DNA of 60,182 nucleotides from Dehalococcoidia bacterium (GTDB lineage: Bacteria; Chloroflexota; Dehalococcoidia; Lucifugimonadales; Lucifugimonadaceae), in the NCBI GenBank assembly GCA_028285005.1, contig JANQQP010000034.1:1-60182 (forward strand). The letters run 5' to 3'. Both the position numbers and the translations under genes were made by a program. The notes under the pieces were generated by a model. That model was not told the origin of the DNA. It saw only the letters and a program-made list of their open reading frames with translations, and did not search any database. Numbering within the stretch: the first letter of the stretch is position 1; each line of letters starts with the position of its first letter. Below are positions 12,201 through 19,400 of this stretch, one piece after another.

Positions 12201-13700
12201 GCCGGGCTCGGTCGGAGTAGGCCCAAGCGTCTCGGTGCGCGTCTCACCTTCGGGCTCGGCTATAGGCAGCGACTTCGGAGTCGCCGGTCCGGCCTTGAAA
12301 TTCTGCTCAACCTGCTCGTCGGAAAGCGCCTCGGAGTAGACGGCCAGCAGGTGATACTCGCCAAGCCATGGACGGGACGAACCGATCTCATTGCCAAGCC
12401 CGAACTCGAAATCCGGGTTCCATGTCGAGAAGTCACCGCCCACCTGTCTCGAGCCGGACGGAACGCCATCTACATAGATCTGCGTTTCACCCGATGCATC
12501 GCGGGTGAAAACGAGATGAGTCAGACTCGTGTGGACTCTGCGACGAGGTGTCGCTGTCGAAGGAATTCCGTTGGGCGAGGTCTCGGTTGTCCTTAACCTG
12601 GCGTCGTAGCGCGTGCTGCTCTGCCCGAGGGTGAAGTTGCGGTCGAATATGCCGTCTGAGAATGTCACTATTCGCGCAGGCCCGGACTGACCTGTCTTCT
12701 GTGGCTTAATCCAGGCCTCAAGCGTCAGAGCGTTGCTCGTGGTCACCGAGCCAAGCAGCTTGTCCTCCGGCACCATGGCCTTGACGAACGTCGCAGAGTC
12801 AAGTGAGAGGTATCCGGGGCCCCACGAAGCCGCATTAGGGTCGGGGATCACCAGGTTCATCGGATCGCCGAGCAGGTCATGAACGACTGCGCCGCCACCC
12901 TCATCAAAGCCGTAGAGCGAGACAAGATCGGTGTCCACGCGCTCAGGCGGCGGAGGCAGTGTTGAGCCATGTCCTGCGTCGAAGTTGTCCTGGATCTCCA
13001 ACTCGCTCAATGCTCGGGAATAGATCGCAAAGAGGTGATAGTCGCCGAGCCATGGCCTGTCGGCACCGAACTCATTTCCGAGCCCGAACATGTGCAGCGA
13101 GTTCCAATTCGAAAGGTCGCCGCTCACTGTGCGTTGCTTCACCAGTGCGCCATCGACGTAGATCCGGGCCGTGCCGCCTGAGTCCAGGGTATAGATCACA
13201 TGGCTTGGGTGGAACGTGTTTGTCTGCGGGCCCGTCGAAGTGGAAGGTGTGCCGTTCGCCGAGGTCGAAGTTGTGCGCAGGCGAACGTCGTAGTCGGCTC
13301 CGTCCTGCCCCAGAGTGAAGTTCCGCTGGAATGCGCCGTCGGAGAACGTGGCGATACGAGCCGGCCCGGACTGGGTGTTCGACGCCGGAGTGATCCAGGC
13401 CTCGATCGTGATCTCGTCGGACGCGGTGATCTCGTCGAAGATCTTAGTCGGCGCAGTTGCGGGAGCAAGCAGAGTTTCGCTGTCGAGCGAAAGGAAACCG
13501 CTATCCCACGTCACCGCCGCCGGATCAGGGATATCGAGGTTGAGCGGTGCGCCTGCGCCTGAGGTGTCGGCGACCTCTGTACCGCTGCCTTCGTCGAACT
13601 CGTAGAGAACAACCAGGTCGCTGGTGACGCGGCTTGCGCCGAATGACGCGCTTGCCGATCCCGATCTATCTGTGCCGCTGGTCGCGACAGCCACGACCAC
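3276..13700 (-). CDS. Giant RHS/YD-repeat surface protein with LamG and cadherin-like modules and a papain-like C-terminal domain
   Basis: 3,474 residues counted from a GTG at 13700. Module order: two LamG/concanavalin-like domains (about 28-475), a beta-sandwich region, three cadherin-like repeats with PVNDPPV linkers (about 760-1045), Ig-like (about 1140-1228), Big_5-like (about 1230-1337) and a carboxypeptidase-regulatory-like fold (about 1347-1407). A DUF6531-type RHS entry follows (about 1671), then YD repeats to the RHS core RYYDAERGRFIQRDPLGY (about 3246). After the core come a charged Lys/Glu helix and a 190-residue tail with Cys3367, GGHSAVV (His3410) and VLDNWW (Asp3430), matching a papain-like Cys-His-Asp order. 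In known RHS proteins the shell encloses a variable toxin. No immunity-like gene lies downstream. The signal peptide starts upstream of the GTG (open to a TAA at 13788-13790), so the true start is uncertain. Confidence 0.9.
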   Translation of the reverse strand: MVVAVATSGTDRSGSASASFGASRVTSDLVVLYEFDEGSGTEVADTSGAGAPLNLDIPDPAAVTWDSGFLSLDSETLLAPATAPTKIFDEITASDEITIEAWITPASNTQSGPARIATFSDGAFQRNFTLGQDGADYDVRLRTTSTSANGTPSTSTGPQTNTFHPSHVIYTLDSGGTARIYVDGALVKQRTVSGDLSNWNSLHMFGLGNEFGADRPWLGDYHLFAIYSRALSELEIQDNFDAGHGSTLPPPPERVDTDLVSLYGFDEGGGAVVHDLLGDPMNLVIPDPNAASWGPGYLSLDSATFVKAMVPEDKLLGSVTTSNALTLEAWIKPQKTGQSGPARIVTFSDGIFDRNFTLGQSSTRYDARLRTTETSPNGIPSTATPRRRVHTSLTHLVFTRDASGETQIYVDGVPSGSRQVGGDFSTWNPDFEFGLGNEIGSSRPWLGEYHLLAVYSEALSDEQVEQNFKAGPATPKSLPIAEPEGETRTETLGPTPTEPGSGFVAAGTGLFTQPGTIDITVPANAEVRQVLLYWEGQRRSSSSADTDVTIEGIPVTGIPIGGPTVFFSSIMSQTFRADVTSLGLVSPGLNSIEIDGLSTGFADNGAGLVVVYDDGRSTHLDLRDGNDLAFHRFDPPLDTTVPQVFEFEPSSEDREATLSMFFSSVDGTAGGGERPTSIEITVTGDSGSDKSIISDAIADSDGAEWDTLNLDVAIPAGTRSVTVQAFSRDDIGRRLPASFTWTMAAFALPPGAAPDPDPTIRLQDDSYTTDEDTQLNVSPPGVLDNDTFPAVSVSSLTVKRDVANGTLSLSADGSFTYDPAENYNGPDEFEYELSFTTGEIASAVVQIEVLPVNDPPVGVMDAYETDEDTELVIAAPGVLGNDSDVDSASLTATFAPGPELGSVALNPDGSFTYTPPQGFSGADRFQYRVSDGIDDSDLVDVDITVIPVNDPPVAAPDKYEMLANGTLVVSAPGVLSNDVDPESTALTASLVSDVSNGSLTLSPDGSFTYTPTIDFFGFDQFTYEASDGLLGSGPTIVDIEVIAPLGVPVVDLLPSSDSGKFDDDDTTSDNTPTVVVEALSIDIVRLFVNGIFVGEQTGQDNPAFTLPALPNGRHIVTAELEGITGTTVESAPLAIVIDTTPPVVEITSPSDGATVESDSTTVLGTADDDLSGVDTVLCNGALATLVAMVFDCTTPLDEGPNVLTAEATDIAGNIGSDAVSVTFVPGATLLLTTSPANGEGNVSTSRETILTFSRPLDPATVNTTSIFAEFGGQQLPANRVVSSDGMRVTMFYDDLLPDGARVRVTVDGDQLRDDRGLAVDPDADGSGGGSESIDFDTTNLTPVPGTEVFGYVFDSYNTNPDGSNIPVVGATIRVDGLPGSNTLTDSNGFFTLTNIPAPVFFVHVDGSTAINAPPGTVYATVGKAFHSVAGQSIPLIMDGEVFDMFLPPIDQGDIQPLSPTDPTDIGFGAAGTQELVEMFPAIDPDAWDRTVVTFPTNSATDNQGNPATTATIIPVSADRLPAPLPPWVNHVLDIAIIAGDGATNFDVPAPACFPNLPDPDTGIAQAPGDKSALWSFDHDLGDWRVTGSATVSADGLMVCTDPGTGILAPGWHGVNPGTTADGGSIDFGDEDDFGPPEEPGTAEEPPAQPDCNPPICEDEEQEPSPPKKEVGDPVYPFSGEFHESVTDLVIPGRGLDFEWTRKYRSKIGPNTEQGNGWDYAYNISLAADINGNRVLRDGNSRGDVYELQPDGSWARDEFFRRLVLNGDGTHTLTFRDGGSWVFTPLDSSIAPGKILAISDRNGNTLTFAYDAQSRLSVVTDTFGRDVVIGYNPDGFIDSITDFIGRVVQYDYYDGAEPGGNFGDLKSVTSPAVIGTPNGNDFPNGKTVSYTYSTGFIDPRLNHNLLTVTDARRNDPSDPTFGQGPFLVNIYDQTTDPRAVNFDRVIRQIWGEPDNILDFVYQPLSPVEANSFSVMKTIVNDRNGNVEELFYDIANRLTIERQFTGRADDDGVTTQLDNRPVNQFRPTDPVFFETRHEWNEDSLRTRTIFPEGNVMEYDYASDIDPDAPPRAQSNVLAEVRLPDADRGGDQSQLITTFEYEPLYNQLRSSTEPRGNDPGFVPQSGGPNLPSRYTTTYTFDYEEACDFAAIGAHLDLDPLVAQQLLADANICLAPLGDVNGDGITNQISGNVIRVTSPAVNLLPDSRQALVEGGTLQPIVKLTTYNEFGQVLSVTDPEGNVHLYEYYPANDPDGDGLDLIPGAGTGPFGYVAQITQDAVSSPERNSGTNPTPTNIRIQFGYDPVGNTTRLVDGRGVATDYVVNELNQTVQVISAAAHNLFAVDPPNPALTDFQYLTNIAYDANDNVIIQDVQNIDTNGPNLDGFVTTQFEYNILDRLISQSVEVSTGEILVTTFEYDENENQTRIVEPEGNVIEMVYDERDLLFTRTRGFGTPEASTLTYGYDQNRNVVSIVDAADNNGDGLNEESLNIYDGFDRVVEAIDAVGNVRELSYDPASNVVRERRLGQNGGPSPLNSSGAGNVLLSEQEFLYDEMNRTFQVDEVLFSNTAPVGPEGALTPGDGKVTTRYEYDRNSRQTRLLDDNDHESVSLYDGADRVIREVDELNNETTFQYDDNHNPIVVTVIDRSPGGLVPDEVFTTVSEFDALNRATTVTDNLGNLTTYAYDSRDNLISTVDQLGNTMTYVHDGINRLLEQRYDLRVGGTGAGAIDVGNPANADGGISKLLDWDGNSRLVAQTDDNGNTTATQYDALNRLVLETYADLTTKTYVYDADDNVVTFTDQNGSVHTNRYDGINRLIQTDVSRAAGVEGTTLWTFEYDGLSRQTLATDNNDPGAATDDSVVEFRYDSLSRVVTEVQNGRTVASEFDGIGNRLQLTYPDGRVIENTYDGLDRLATVADQGSLSNIAEYDYVGTWRVLERRYDNGTILTYHDGAGTDTGYDGLRRTVELRHESSVGDLLTGFSYAYDRQDNRRFELDLLIGTADVYEYDSVYRLTRAGIDVNGASLPGITNNDSTNADVAGLTGASDNTYRLDGVGNWAERTDAGGTTIFTPNNQNEYDAIGGVAQVHDENGNLTADGTLKYFYDFANRLVRVTDSADAEIARYAYDASGRRIRKDVGGDITTFFYASVRAIEERDGSDATVRQYVFGAGIDEVIELTTGGQTYFYHDNSIGSVTALTDDSGTVVERYSYDPYGRATVLAPDGTTVLPQSAVGNPFTFTGRRLDEESGLFYYRARYYDAERGRFIQRDPLGYVDGMGLYAYVGNNPVNFFDPLGTEKQKEKEKREKEEKKKKRLEELRERYEKKEPEKPKEVDITTLPLLMKTKWGHLPVEAQAELVGVMESMEAADELNSSMQCTAKTQDLYSAVKYGPGGLDHFEVTKWRWGGWFGDLPSWDPGGHSAVVIYPKGGDPERDGIVLDNWWGTEAFHSGVYAKNEAPGGWAYEGTHSEAFDHIVEGLFGFGD

Positions 13701-13787
13701 AGCAAGAGCGGCCAGCAGCCATATACCGGTTCGCGATCGCCCGATGAGTGCCCGAGTGTCGATTGGACTGACACCTTGAATCAGCAG

Positions 13788-14086
13788 TTACGCCGCCTGC
13801 ACCTGCCGCGCGGGCCGGGAGTGCCACAGATGCGCCAGAGCCCTGGTTGCCCGTACAGAAAACTTCTGCATGCCAACCTTCCGCCGGGGGCTCAGGTGGC
13901 GGGATTGTACATTCCCTCCCTCTAACGTGCAGGCTTTGCCACATTGCTCCGGTCATCAGCGACTAAAACAGGGCTCACTTCAAACCCGCTTTGGCCTCTG
14001 CACATGTCGGCCTGTGGCTGTATGCTCTGCGGCGACCGGGCAGTCGACTCCGGACGGCCGGTCAAGCAAGGGAGATCGGACCAGCA
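13788..14086. other. Divergent intergenic region between the RHS gene and the E1 alpha gene
   Basis: About 300 bases with no supported gene. It must hold the promoters for the leftward surface-protein pair and the rightward dehydrogenase gene. A purine-rich Shine-Dalgarno-like AAGGGAG lies just before the E1 alpha ATG. I see no clear operator or terminator. Confidence 0.5.
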
Positions 14087-15070
14087 ATGCTGCCAGACCA
14101 GGACACTATGCGGCTTATGTACCGCCGTATGTGCCTCATCCGCTACTTCGAAGAGACGGTCATCGATATCCATTCTGCCGGTGAGCTGATCGGTCCCGCT
14201 CATCCCTATATCGGGGAAGAGGCGGTAGCAGTTGGCGCGTGCGCGGCTCTGCGCGATGACGACCGAATAGCTGGCAACCACCGCTCGCACGGGCATCCGA
14301 TAGCCAAGGGCGCAGACGTGAAGCACGCGATGGCCGAATTGCTTGGTAAGAGCGATGGCTTCTGCAAGGGCAAAGGTGGCTCCATGCACCTCGCCGACTT
14401 CTCGGTCGGCATCCTGGGTGAGTCCGGAATCGTCGCATCGTCCGTTCCCATCGCAACCGGTGCTGGGCTGGCGGCGAAGGTGCTCAAGCAGGACTTCGTT
14501 TCGCTGGTTTTCTTTGGAGACGGCGCATCGAACCAGGGCGCGTGTCATGAGTCGATGAACATGGCTTCGCTCTGGAAGCTGCCCGTTATCTTCCTCTGCG
14601 AAAACAACCGCTACGCCATCACCACGTCCTACGAAAACTCGGTGTCGGTAGACAACGTTGCGGATCGCGCGCCCGCGTACGGGATGCCCGGAGTTGTCGT
14701 CGACGGACAAGATGCGGTAGCTATGTACGAAGCTACGTCGCTGGCGGTGGAGCGAGCAAGAAACGGAGAAGGGCCGACGCTGATCGAGGCGATGACTTAC
14801 CGCTTCGAGGACCATTCGCTCGGATTGGACCGAGTGCGAAAGGCGGCCTACAGGTCAGATGAAGAGGTGGAAGAGGCGAGGCAACGCGACCCGCTTGAGA
14901 TCCACAGGGCGAAGATGGTCCAGGCAGGAGTCGCGTCGGAAGCCGAATGTGACGAGATAGAGAAGCAGACCCGACAGGAGGTCGCTAACGCGCTGGAGTT
15001 CGCACGGAATAGCCCGTACCCGGAACCCGCAGCCCTGCACGAAGACATGTGGGCAGACGCGGTGAAGTGA
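14087..15070 (+). CDS. Thiamine-diphosphate-dependent 2-oxoacid (pyruvate/acetoin) dehydrogenase E1 component, alpha subunit
   Basis: 327 residues from the ATG at 14087, chosen because an AAGGGAG ribosome site lies 8-10 bases upstream and the N-terminus then matches the family (LPDQDTMRLMYRRM). The protein decarboxylates a 2-oxoacid with thiamine diphosphate and passes the acyl group to lipoyl-E2. The TPP-binding motif is clear: GDG at residues 144-146 and the ENN end at 172-174. HRSHGHPIAKG and the phosphorylation-loop-like YRFEDHSLG segment also fit. The beta subunit follows after 225 bp, a gap that contains a dispersed repeat. No E2 or E3 gene is in the window, so pyruvate, acetoin and branched-chain acids all remain possible substrates. 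Confidence 0.93.
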   Translation: MLPDQDTMRLMYRRMCLIRYFEETVIDIHSAGELIGPAHPYIGEEAVAVGACAALRDDDRIAGNHRSHGHPIAKGADVKHAMAELLGKSDGFCKGKGGSMHLADFSVGILGESGIVASSVPIATGAGLAAKVLKQDFVSLVFFGDGASNQGACHESMNMASLWKLPVIFLCENNRYAITTSYENSVSVDNVADRAPAYGMPGVVVDGQDAVAMYEATSLAVERARNGEGPTLIEAMTYRFEDHSLGLDRVRKAAYRSDEEVEEARQRDPLEIHRAKMVQAGVASEAECDEIEKQTRQEVANALEFARNSPYPEPAALHEDMWADAVK

Positions 15071-15120
15071 CGCTACTTTTCCCGTCCTTATCAGGTAGGG
15101 AGTCACAAAGCGGGTCAGAA

Positions 15121-15256
15121 GCCTGTCATTCTGAACTTGATTCAGAATCTCTCGCTCAAGCAGGGATCCACGGTCAGATCCCTCCGCGCTGGTCGGGATG
15201 ACAACCCGCATCCCCTCTCCTTCGATGGGAGAGGGATTAAGGGAGAGGGTGAAGTC
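15121..15256. repeat. Dispersed intergenic palindromic repeat, copy 1
   Basis: Copy 1 of a modular repeat. It opens with the perfect inverted repeat ATTCTGAA-CTTGA-TTCAGAAT, continues with the core CACGGTCAGATCCCTCCGC and ends in a CCCTCTCC/GGGAGAGGG hairpin followed by a second GGGAGAGGG. The same core recurs at 47531-47610 and 56442-56500. It sits between the E1 alpha and E1 beta genes, so it is transcribed within that operon if the two are co-transcribed. It has no coding potential and resembles a non-autonomous MITE/REP-like element. Confidence 0.8.
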
Positions 15257-15295
15257 GGCCGTAAGGCCGACCACTAGCCACCAACAACTAACACC

Positions 15296-16264
15296 ATGCC
15301 AGAGATCAACTACATACAGGCCCTCGCCGACGCTACCGCCGAGGAGATGCGGCGCGACCCCTCGGTCATAGTCATGGGCGAAGACCTGCGACTGTCCGTC
15401 TACGGAGCCAGCGCCGGGCTGGTCGATGAGTTCGGTGAAGACCGAGTCATCGACACTCCGCTCTCCGAAAACGGCTTCTTTGGCGCAGCGCTCGGAGCAT
15501 CACTCTGCGGACTTCGCCCGATCGTCGAAACCGTCACCAGCTTCTTCTGGGTCGGCATGGACCAGATGATCAGCCAGGCCGCCAAGATGCGCTACATGTT
15601 CGGCGGGCAGGCCACGCTTCCCGTTGTCTTCCGAGCCCGGATGTTCTACGCCCGTGGCGCCGCCGCCCACCACTCAGACCGCAACTACAACGTGTTCATG
15701 AGTACGCCCGGTCTCAAGGTGATCTGTCCCACCAACCCCTACGACGCCAAAGGACTGCTCAAGTCCGCGGTCCGCAGCAACGACGTCTGTCTCATCTTCG
15801 AAGACGGCATTGCTTCCAGCACCCGTGGCGAAGTTCCAGACGACCCCGACTTCACCGTTCCTTTCGGCGTCGCCAACACTTTGCGCCAGGGAAGTGACTG
15901 CACGATTGTCGGCATCGCTGGCGGCGTCGACCACGGCATGAAGGCGGCCGAGCAGCTTGCGGCAGAGGGAATCGAGTGCGAAGTGATCGATCCCCGGACG
16001 CTGGTGCCGCTCGACGAGCAGGCGATTCTCGATTCGGTCGAACGCACCGGGCGACTGGTCGTCGTGGACCCCGCGCATCAGACCTGCAGCGCGGCCAGCG
16101 AGATCTCGGCAATCGTCGCAAAGAAGGGCTTCTGGTCGTTGCAGGCACCGATCATGACCGTCACGTCGGAGCAAGTGAACGTGCCGTACTCACCAGCCCT
16201 CGAGCCGCTCGTCTACCCAACGCCGGAGAAAGTTGTCACCGCAGTGAAAGAGACGATGGCGTAG
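15296..16264 (+). CDS. 2-oxoacid (pyruvate/acetoin) dehydrogenase E1 component, beta subunit
   Basis: 322 residues. This subunit completes the alpha2-beta2 E1 enzyme. Family features are present: MGEDLRLSVYGASAG near the start (the Glu activates thiamine diphosphate), RVIDTPLSENGFFGAALGA, the potassium-loop region MRYMFGGQATLPVV, HHSDRNYN, and the C-terminal transketolase domain DPRTLVPLDEQAI. The length matches bacterial E1 beta proteins. It follows E1 alpha on the same strand with 225 bp between them that hold a dispersed repeat, unusually long for this gene pair. No strong ribosome site is visible before the ATG (ACTAACACC), so translation may be weaker or the transcript may be processed. 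Confidence 0.93.
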   Translation: MPEINYIQALADATAEEMRRDPSVIVMGEDLRLSVYGASAGLVDEFGEDRVIDTPLSENGFFGAALGASLCGLRPIVETVTSFFWVGMDQMISQAAKMRYMFGGQATLPVVFRARMFYARGAAAHHSDRNYNVFMSTPGLKVICPTNPYDAKGLLKSAVRSNDVCLIFEDGIASSTRGEVPDDPDFTVPFGVANTLRQGSDCTIVGIAGGVDHGMKAAEQLAAEGIECEVIDPRTLVPLDEQAILDSVERTGRLVVVDPAHQTCSAASEISAIVAKKGFWSLQAPIMTVTSEQVNVPYSPALEPLVYPTPEKVVTAVKETMA

Positions 16265-16277
16265 GGTAGGGCGCGGC

Positions 16278-17393
16278 CTAGTTGATCTTCGGGTCGGTGT
16301 AGGTCTCGGCTGGCTCAACCTCGTCGGGCTGCAGCACCCGGAACGTCTTCCTGTACACCTGCACGCGGTAGCGCGCCTGGTCCAGCACGTATACCCGGAA
16401 GTCTTCGTCCACTTTTACTGCAGTCGGCTTCCAGAACCGCTTCTCTCGGTCCAGGTCGATGATGTTGTCGCGCCAGCGCAGCATGTCCTGGTTCGCCATC
16501 AGCTTGTCGGCGCCGCGCTCCGTCATCACCGCATCGCCGTAGAACGATTCGATAAACAGCCCGCGAGGGTTGTAGTGAAGCACGCGGTCATTGCCGCGGT
16601 CGCAGACATACACATCGCCGTGCGCGTCCACCGCCACATCGCTCGGACGCTTCATCCGTTCTTTGCCTGCAGGAGCGTTCGGTCCCGCGCTGTCCAGCGT
16701 CATCAGGTGTTCGCCACCGGGCGTAAACCGTTGCACGCGGTCGTTCCGCCAGTCCGCCACCAGCACTGAGCCGTCGATCGGGTCGACCGTGACTCCCCAC
16801 GGATGGTTCAACTGCCCATCCTCCTGCCCGAACGTTCCGAATCCCTGGATGAACTCGCCGTTGGTAGAGAAGTTCTGCACACGGTGCGAGCGCGTGCTTG
16901 CGACCCACAGCGTGCCGTCAGGCGCGTAGGCGATACCCGAAGGTGCATTCAGCTGGCCAGGAGCGTCGCCTACTTCGCCCCATTCGTTGAGCACATTGCC
17001 TTCGGTGTCGAGTGCGACGACCTTGTTCGCCTGCTCCTCGGTGAGGAACAGCGTTCCGTTGCCGTCCGAGTCGCACATCACCGGCGAGGTATAGACCTCT
17101 TTGCCGTGCTCCTGCGGCTTGCCATCGATAGTCGGAACTACGTTCCTTGGGAACTCGTCATCCAGGTTGCAGACGGCGAATCTCACGAGCGGGTAGTCCA
17201 CCGAAACGAAGCGGTTCAAGACGTAGATCCAGCCGTCGCCGGGGAATGCCAGATCCAGTCCGCCGTAGAGGCCATCGATAATCAGCCGCTGCCCGAACGA
17301 GGTCTCGAAGCGATGTCCCATGCGCAGCAGCGTCGGGTACTCCGCCGGCTTCGAGCCCGCTGTTTCCGCTTGAGGTTTTTCTGCGGTAGTCAT
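16278..17393 (-). CDS. NHL-repeat six-bladed beta-propeller protein
   Basis: 371 residues with no signal peptide or membrane segment. Repeated blades of the NHL type are visible, for example GQLNAPSGIAYAPDGTLWVA, GQLNHPWGVTVDPIDGSVLV and MKRPSDVAVDAHGDVYVCD. They are followed by DRGNDRVLHY and a closing VKVDEDFRVYVLDQARYRV blade. NHL propellers usually bind protein or carbohydrate partners or support peptidyl-amidating-lyase-like reactions. No catalytic signature is evident here. It is the last gene of a four-gene leftward operon and begins 4 bp after the DUF1501 stop, so it is probably co-expressed with the DUF1800/DUF1501 pair. Its substrate is unknown. Confidence 0.85.
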   Translation of the reverse strand: MTTAEKPQAETAGSKPAEYPTLLRMGHRFETSFGQRLIIDGLYGGLDLAFPGDGWIYVLNRFVSVDYPLVRFAVCNLDDEFPRNVVPTIDGKPQEHGKEVYTSPVMCDSDGNGTLFLTEEQANKVVALDTEGNVLNEWGEVGDAPGQLNAPSGIAYAPDGTLWVASTRSHRVQNFSTNGEFIQGFGTFGQEDGQLNHPWGVTVDPIDGSVLVADWRNDRVQRFTPGGEHLMTLDSAGPNAPAGKERMKRPSDVAVDAHGDVYVCDRGNDRVLHYNPRGLFIESFYGDAVMTERGADKLMANQDMLRWRDNIIDLDREKRFWKPTAVKVDEDFRVYVLDQARYRVQVYRKTFRVLQPDEVEPAETYTDPKIN

Positions 17394-17397
17394 GGCG

Positions 17398-18546
17398 TTA
17401 GTTCAGGCTCGCGATCATCCCATCAAACTGCTCGAAAGTGCCGTTCACGATCGGCTCTGGCGCAATGCCAAGCCAGTCGTCGAGCACTGTCGAGTAGAGC
17501 GAGCGGAAGTCGTTGTTGTAGTGCATATCGCCGCTCAGGTGGTCTTTCGGGTCGAGCGACGGATACTCGGCATACAGCCCGCCGTTCACGCGGTCTCCAA
17601 TCAGCATTGCGCCGCCTCCCGAGCCGTGGTCGGTGCCGTTGCCATTGTCACGAATTCGTCTGCCGAACTCCGAGAACACCATCACGACCACCTCTTCAGC
17701 GGCGTCGTGCTCTCGCAGATCAGTGAAGAAGTCGTTCAGGCCGCGTGACAGGTTAGCGAGCAGCATGTCCTGCGTATTGATCTGCGCTCCGTGCGTGTCG
17801 AAGCCGCCAAGCTGTGCGTAGAAGATGCGTGTGCCGATGTCCGCCGTGTGCACCTGCGCAATGCCCTTGAGGCTCTGCGAGAACGGGTCGGCAGCGTACT
17901 CCACGCTCGATGCGTAGTCCGCCACACCTTCCTTCAGCATGTCGGCGCCGGTCATGGCGTCGATGCCGGTGTTGGAGACGTGCTCCAGCACCATGCTCGC
18001 CTCGCCGATCTCCTCTGGTGTATACATCCTGTGGAAAAGGTTCAACGCCCGCCGCTGCTCCTTGCCGGCCAGCGAAGTGAGCAAGCCGTAGCCCTCGAGT
18101 TGCGCTACCGAGATCGCCGGTGTCCCCGCCAGGTACATCGCCCTCGGTAAGCCCTGTCCGAAGCTCACGCCCGTGCAGACGTTCTGTTTCTGAGGGTCGA
18201 GTTCGCGAATCGTTCTGCCGAGCCAGCCTTCCGAGATCACTTCTTCCGGCTCCGCCGTGTGCCAGATGTCCATCGACCGGAAGTGCGAACGGTCCGGCTC
18301 CGGGTAGCCAATGCCCTGGACGATCGCCACGTTCCCGGCGTCGTACATCTCCTTGATGTGCGTCAGCTTCGGGTAAAGCCCGACCGTGTCATCAATGTGC
18401 AGAACCTGTTCCTCGGATACATCGACCGTCTTGCGGAAGTCGTAGTACAGCGGGTTGCCGTAGGGGATCAGCGTGTTCATGAAGTCGTTCCCGCCCGAAA
18501 GCTGGACGACCACGAAAACCGGTTGCTTTGTCTGGGTGTCTGGCAT
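17398..18546 (-). CDS. DUF1501 family protein (sulfatase/alkaline-phosphatase-like fold)
   Basis: 382 residues from the ATG at 18546 (AAGGTG ribosome site 9 bases upstream); a GTG at 18558 is a less likely start. Family hallmarks are VVVQLSGGNDFMNTLIPY, GIGYPEPDRSHFRSMDIWHT, QLGGFDTHGAQ and VMVFSEFGRRIRDNGNGTDHGSGG. Together these give a set of Asp/His residues resembling alkaline phosphatase-type metal centres. Many DUF1501 proteins carry a Tat signal, but this one has none. DUF1501 normally sits directly next to DUF1800. Here a methyltransferase gene lies between them. The biochemical role of the family is not established. Confidence 0.9.
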   Translation of the reverse strand: MPDTQTKQPVFVVVQLSGGNDFMNTLIPYGNPLYYDFRKTVDVSEEQVLHIDDTVGLYPKLTHIKEMYDAGNVAIVQGIGYPEPDRSHFRSMDIWHTAEPEEVISEGWLGRTIRELDPQKQNVCTGVSFGQGLPRAMYLAGTPAISVAQLEGYGLLTSLAGKEQRRALNLFHRMYTPEEIGEASMVLEHVSNTGIDAMTGADMLKEGVADYASSVEYAADPFSQSLKGIAQVHTADIGTRIFYAQLGGFDTHGAQINTQDMLLANLSRGLNDFFTDLREHDAAEEVVVMVFSEFGRRIRDNGNGTDHGSGGGAMLIGDRVNGGLYAEYPSLDPKDHLSGDMHYNNDFRSLYSTVLDDWLGIAPEPIVNGTFEQFDGMIASLN

Positions 18547-18573
18547 GTTCCGCTTCACCTTTACGTTGCGATC

Positions 18574-19377
18574 TTACTTGCTGTTTCTGGCCACGAAAAA
18601 CCCGGTCGACCTGGTGATAGGGAACGATCCGTCTGCTCCGACCTTTTGCTCGACAAATTGCCGGAGGCTAGGTTCGTCGAATTCGCCATCGAGCGACAGG
18701 ACGTATGAAATCACTGCCTCCGCATCGTCCACGGAAAGTACTTCTTCATCATTGAACTTTTTGACATCGTTGAAGTGCCGCTGCAGCGCCGCTTGCCCGG
18801 ACTCCATCGAAAAGGAGGACAGTCGGCCGATCGAACCTGCCGCCGAGACGTCGGGTCCGAACCTCTGCTGGAGGTCTCGGACTTCCTTGATGTGGTCGGT
18901 GGAGTTTGTCGAGGCGATGAACGTCCCACCGGAACGCAGCACGCGCTTGATCTCGGCCAGCGCGGCATCAACGTCCGGCACGTGGTAGAGCATGTAGTTC
19001 GCCATGACCACGTCGAAAGAGGAGTCTCCAGTCGGTATTGAAGCCGCTTCCGCGACGAGAAACGAGAACAGTCGTCCAGAATCTTCGAGGTTCGACCGAG
19101 ACTCTTTGATCATTCCCGCCGAGACATCTGAGAGGGTGACATTCCATCTGGCCGGGATTCTCTCGACGTTGTCAGCCCACAGTCGGCCGTCGCCGCAACC
19201 AACGTCCAACAGGTCCGCGTTAGGCATATCGCTGGCCCGCTCGAACAGCCAGTTGGCGGCATTGATGCCCTTCGATGTGCTATATCGCTTCCAGAGCGCA
19301 GCCCGAGCGTTCAGCCTCGATGAGTCGCGGTAATGCACAGTCCGTAGGTATTCCGGGCTCTGCATCCTCGAACTCAT
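18574..19377 (-). CDS. SAM-dependent methyltransferase (Methyltransf_11 type)
   Basis: 267 residues. The SAM-binding motif I is LLDVGCGDG at residues 56-64, followed by the acidic post-I region TLSDVSAGMI. The motif with FDVVMANYMLYHVPDVDAAL is typical of class I small-molecule methyltransferases, and LRSGGTFIAST is motif III. It lies between DUF1800 (23 bp upstream) and DUF1501 (27 bp to the chosen start), all leftward, so it is part of that operon. The acceptor cannot be read from sequence. The C-terminal 90 residues are divergent and could form the substrate cap. Confidence 0.88.
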   Translation of the reverse strand: MSSRMQSPEYLRTVHYRDSSRLNARAALWKRYSTSKGINAANWLFERASDMPNADLLDVGCGDGRLWADNVERIPARWNVTLSDVSAGMIKESRSNLEDSGRLFSFLVAEAASIPTGDSSFDVVMANYMLYHVPDVDAALAEIKRVLRSGGTFIASTNSTDHIKEVRDLQQRFGPDVSAAGSIGRLSSFSMESGQAALQRHFNDVKKFNDEEVLSVDDAEAVISYVLSLDGEFDEPSLRQFVEQKVGADGSFPITRSTGFFVARNSK

Positions 19378-19400
19378 TTCGGCCGCTCATCCTCTCCTGA

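Noticed and set aside
13922..14815. A 297-residue minus-strand frame opposite the E1 alpha gene
   Set aside because: The plus-strand frame has the full thiamine-diphosphate motif, a good start and a following beta subunit. The minus frame has no recognisable domain.
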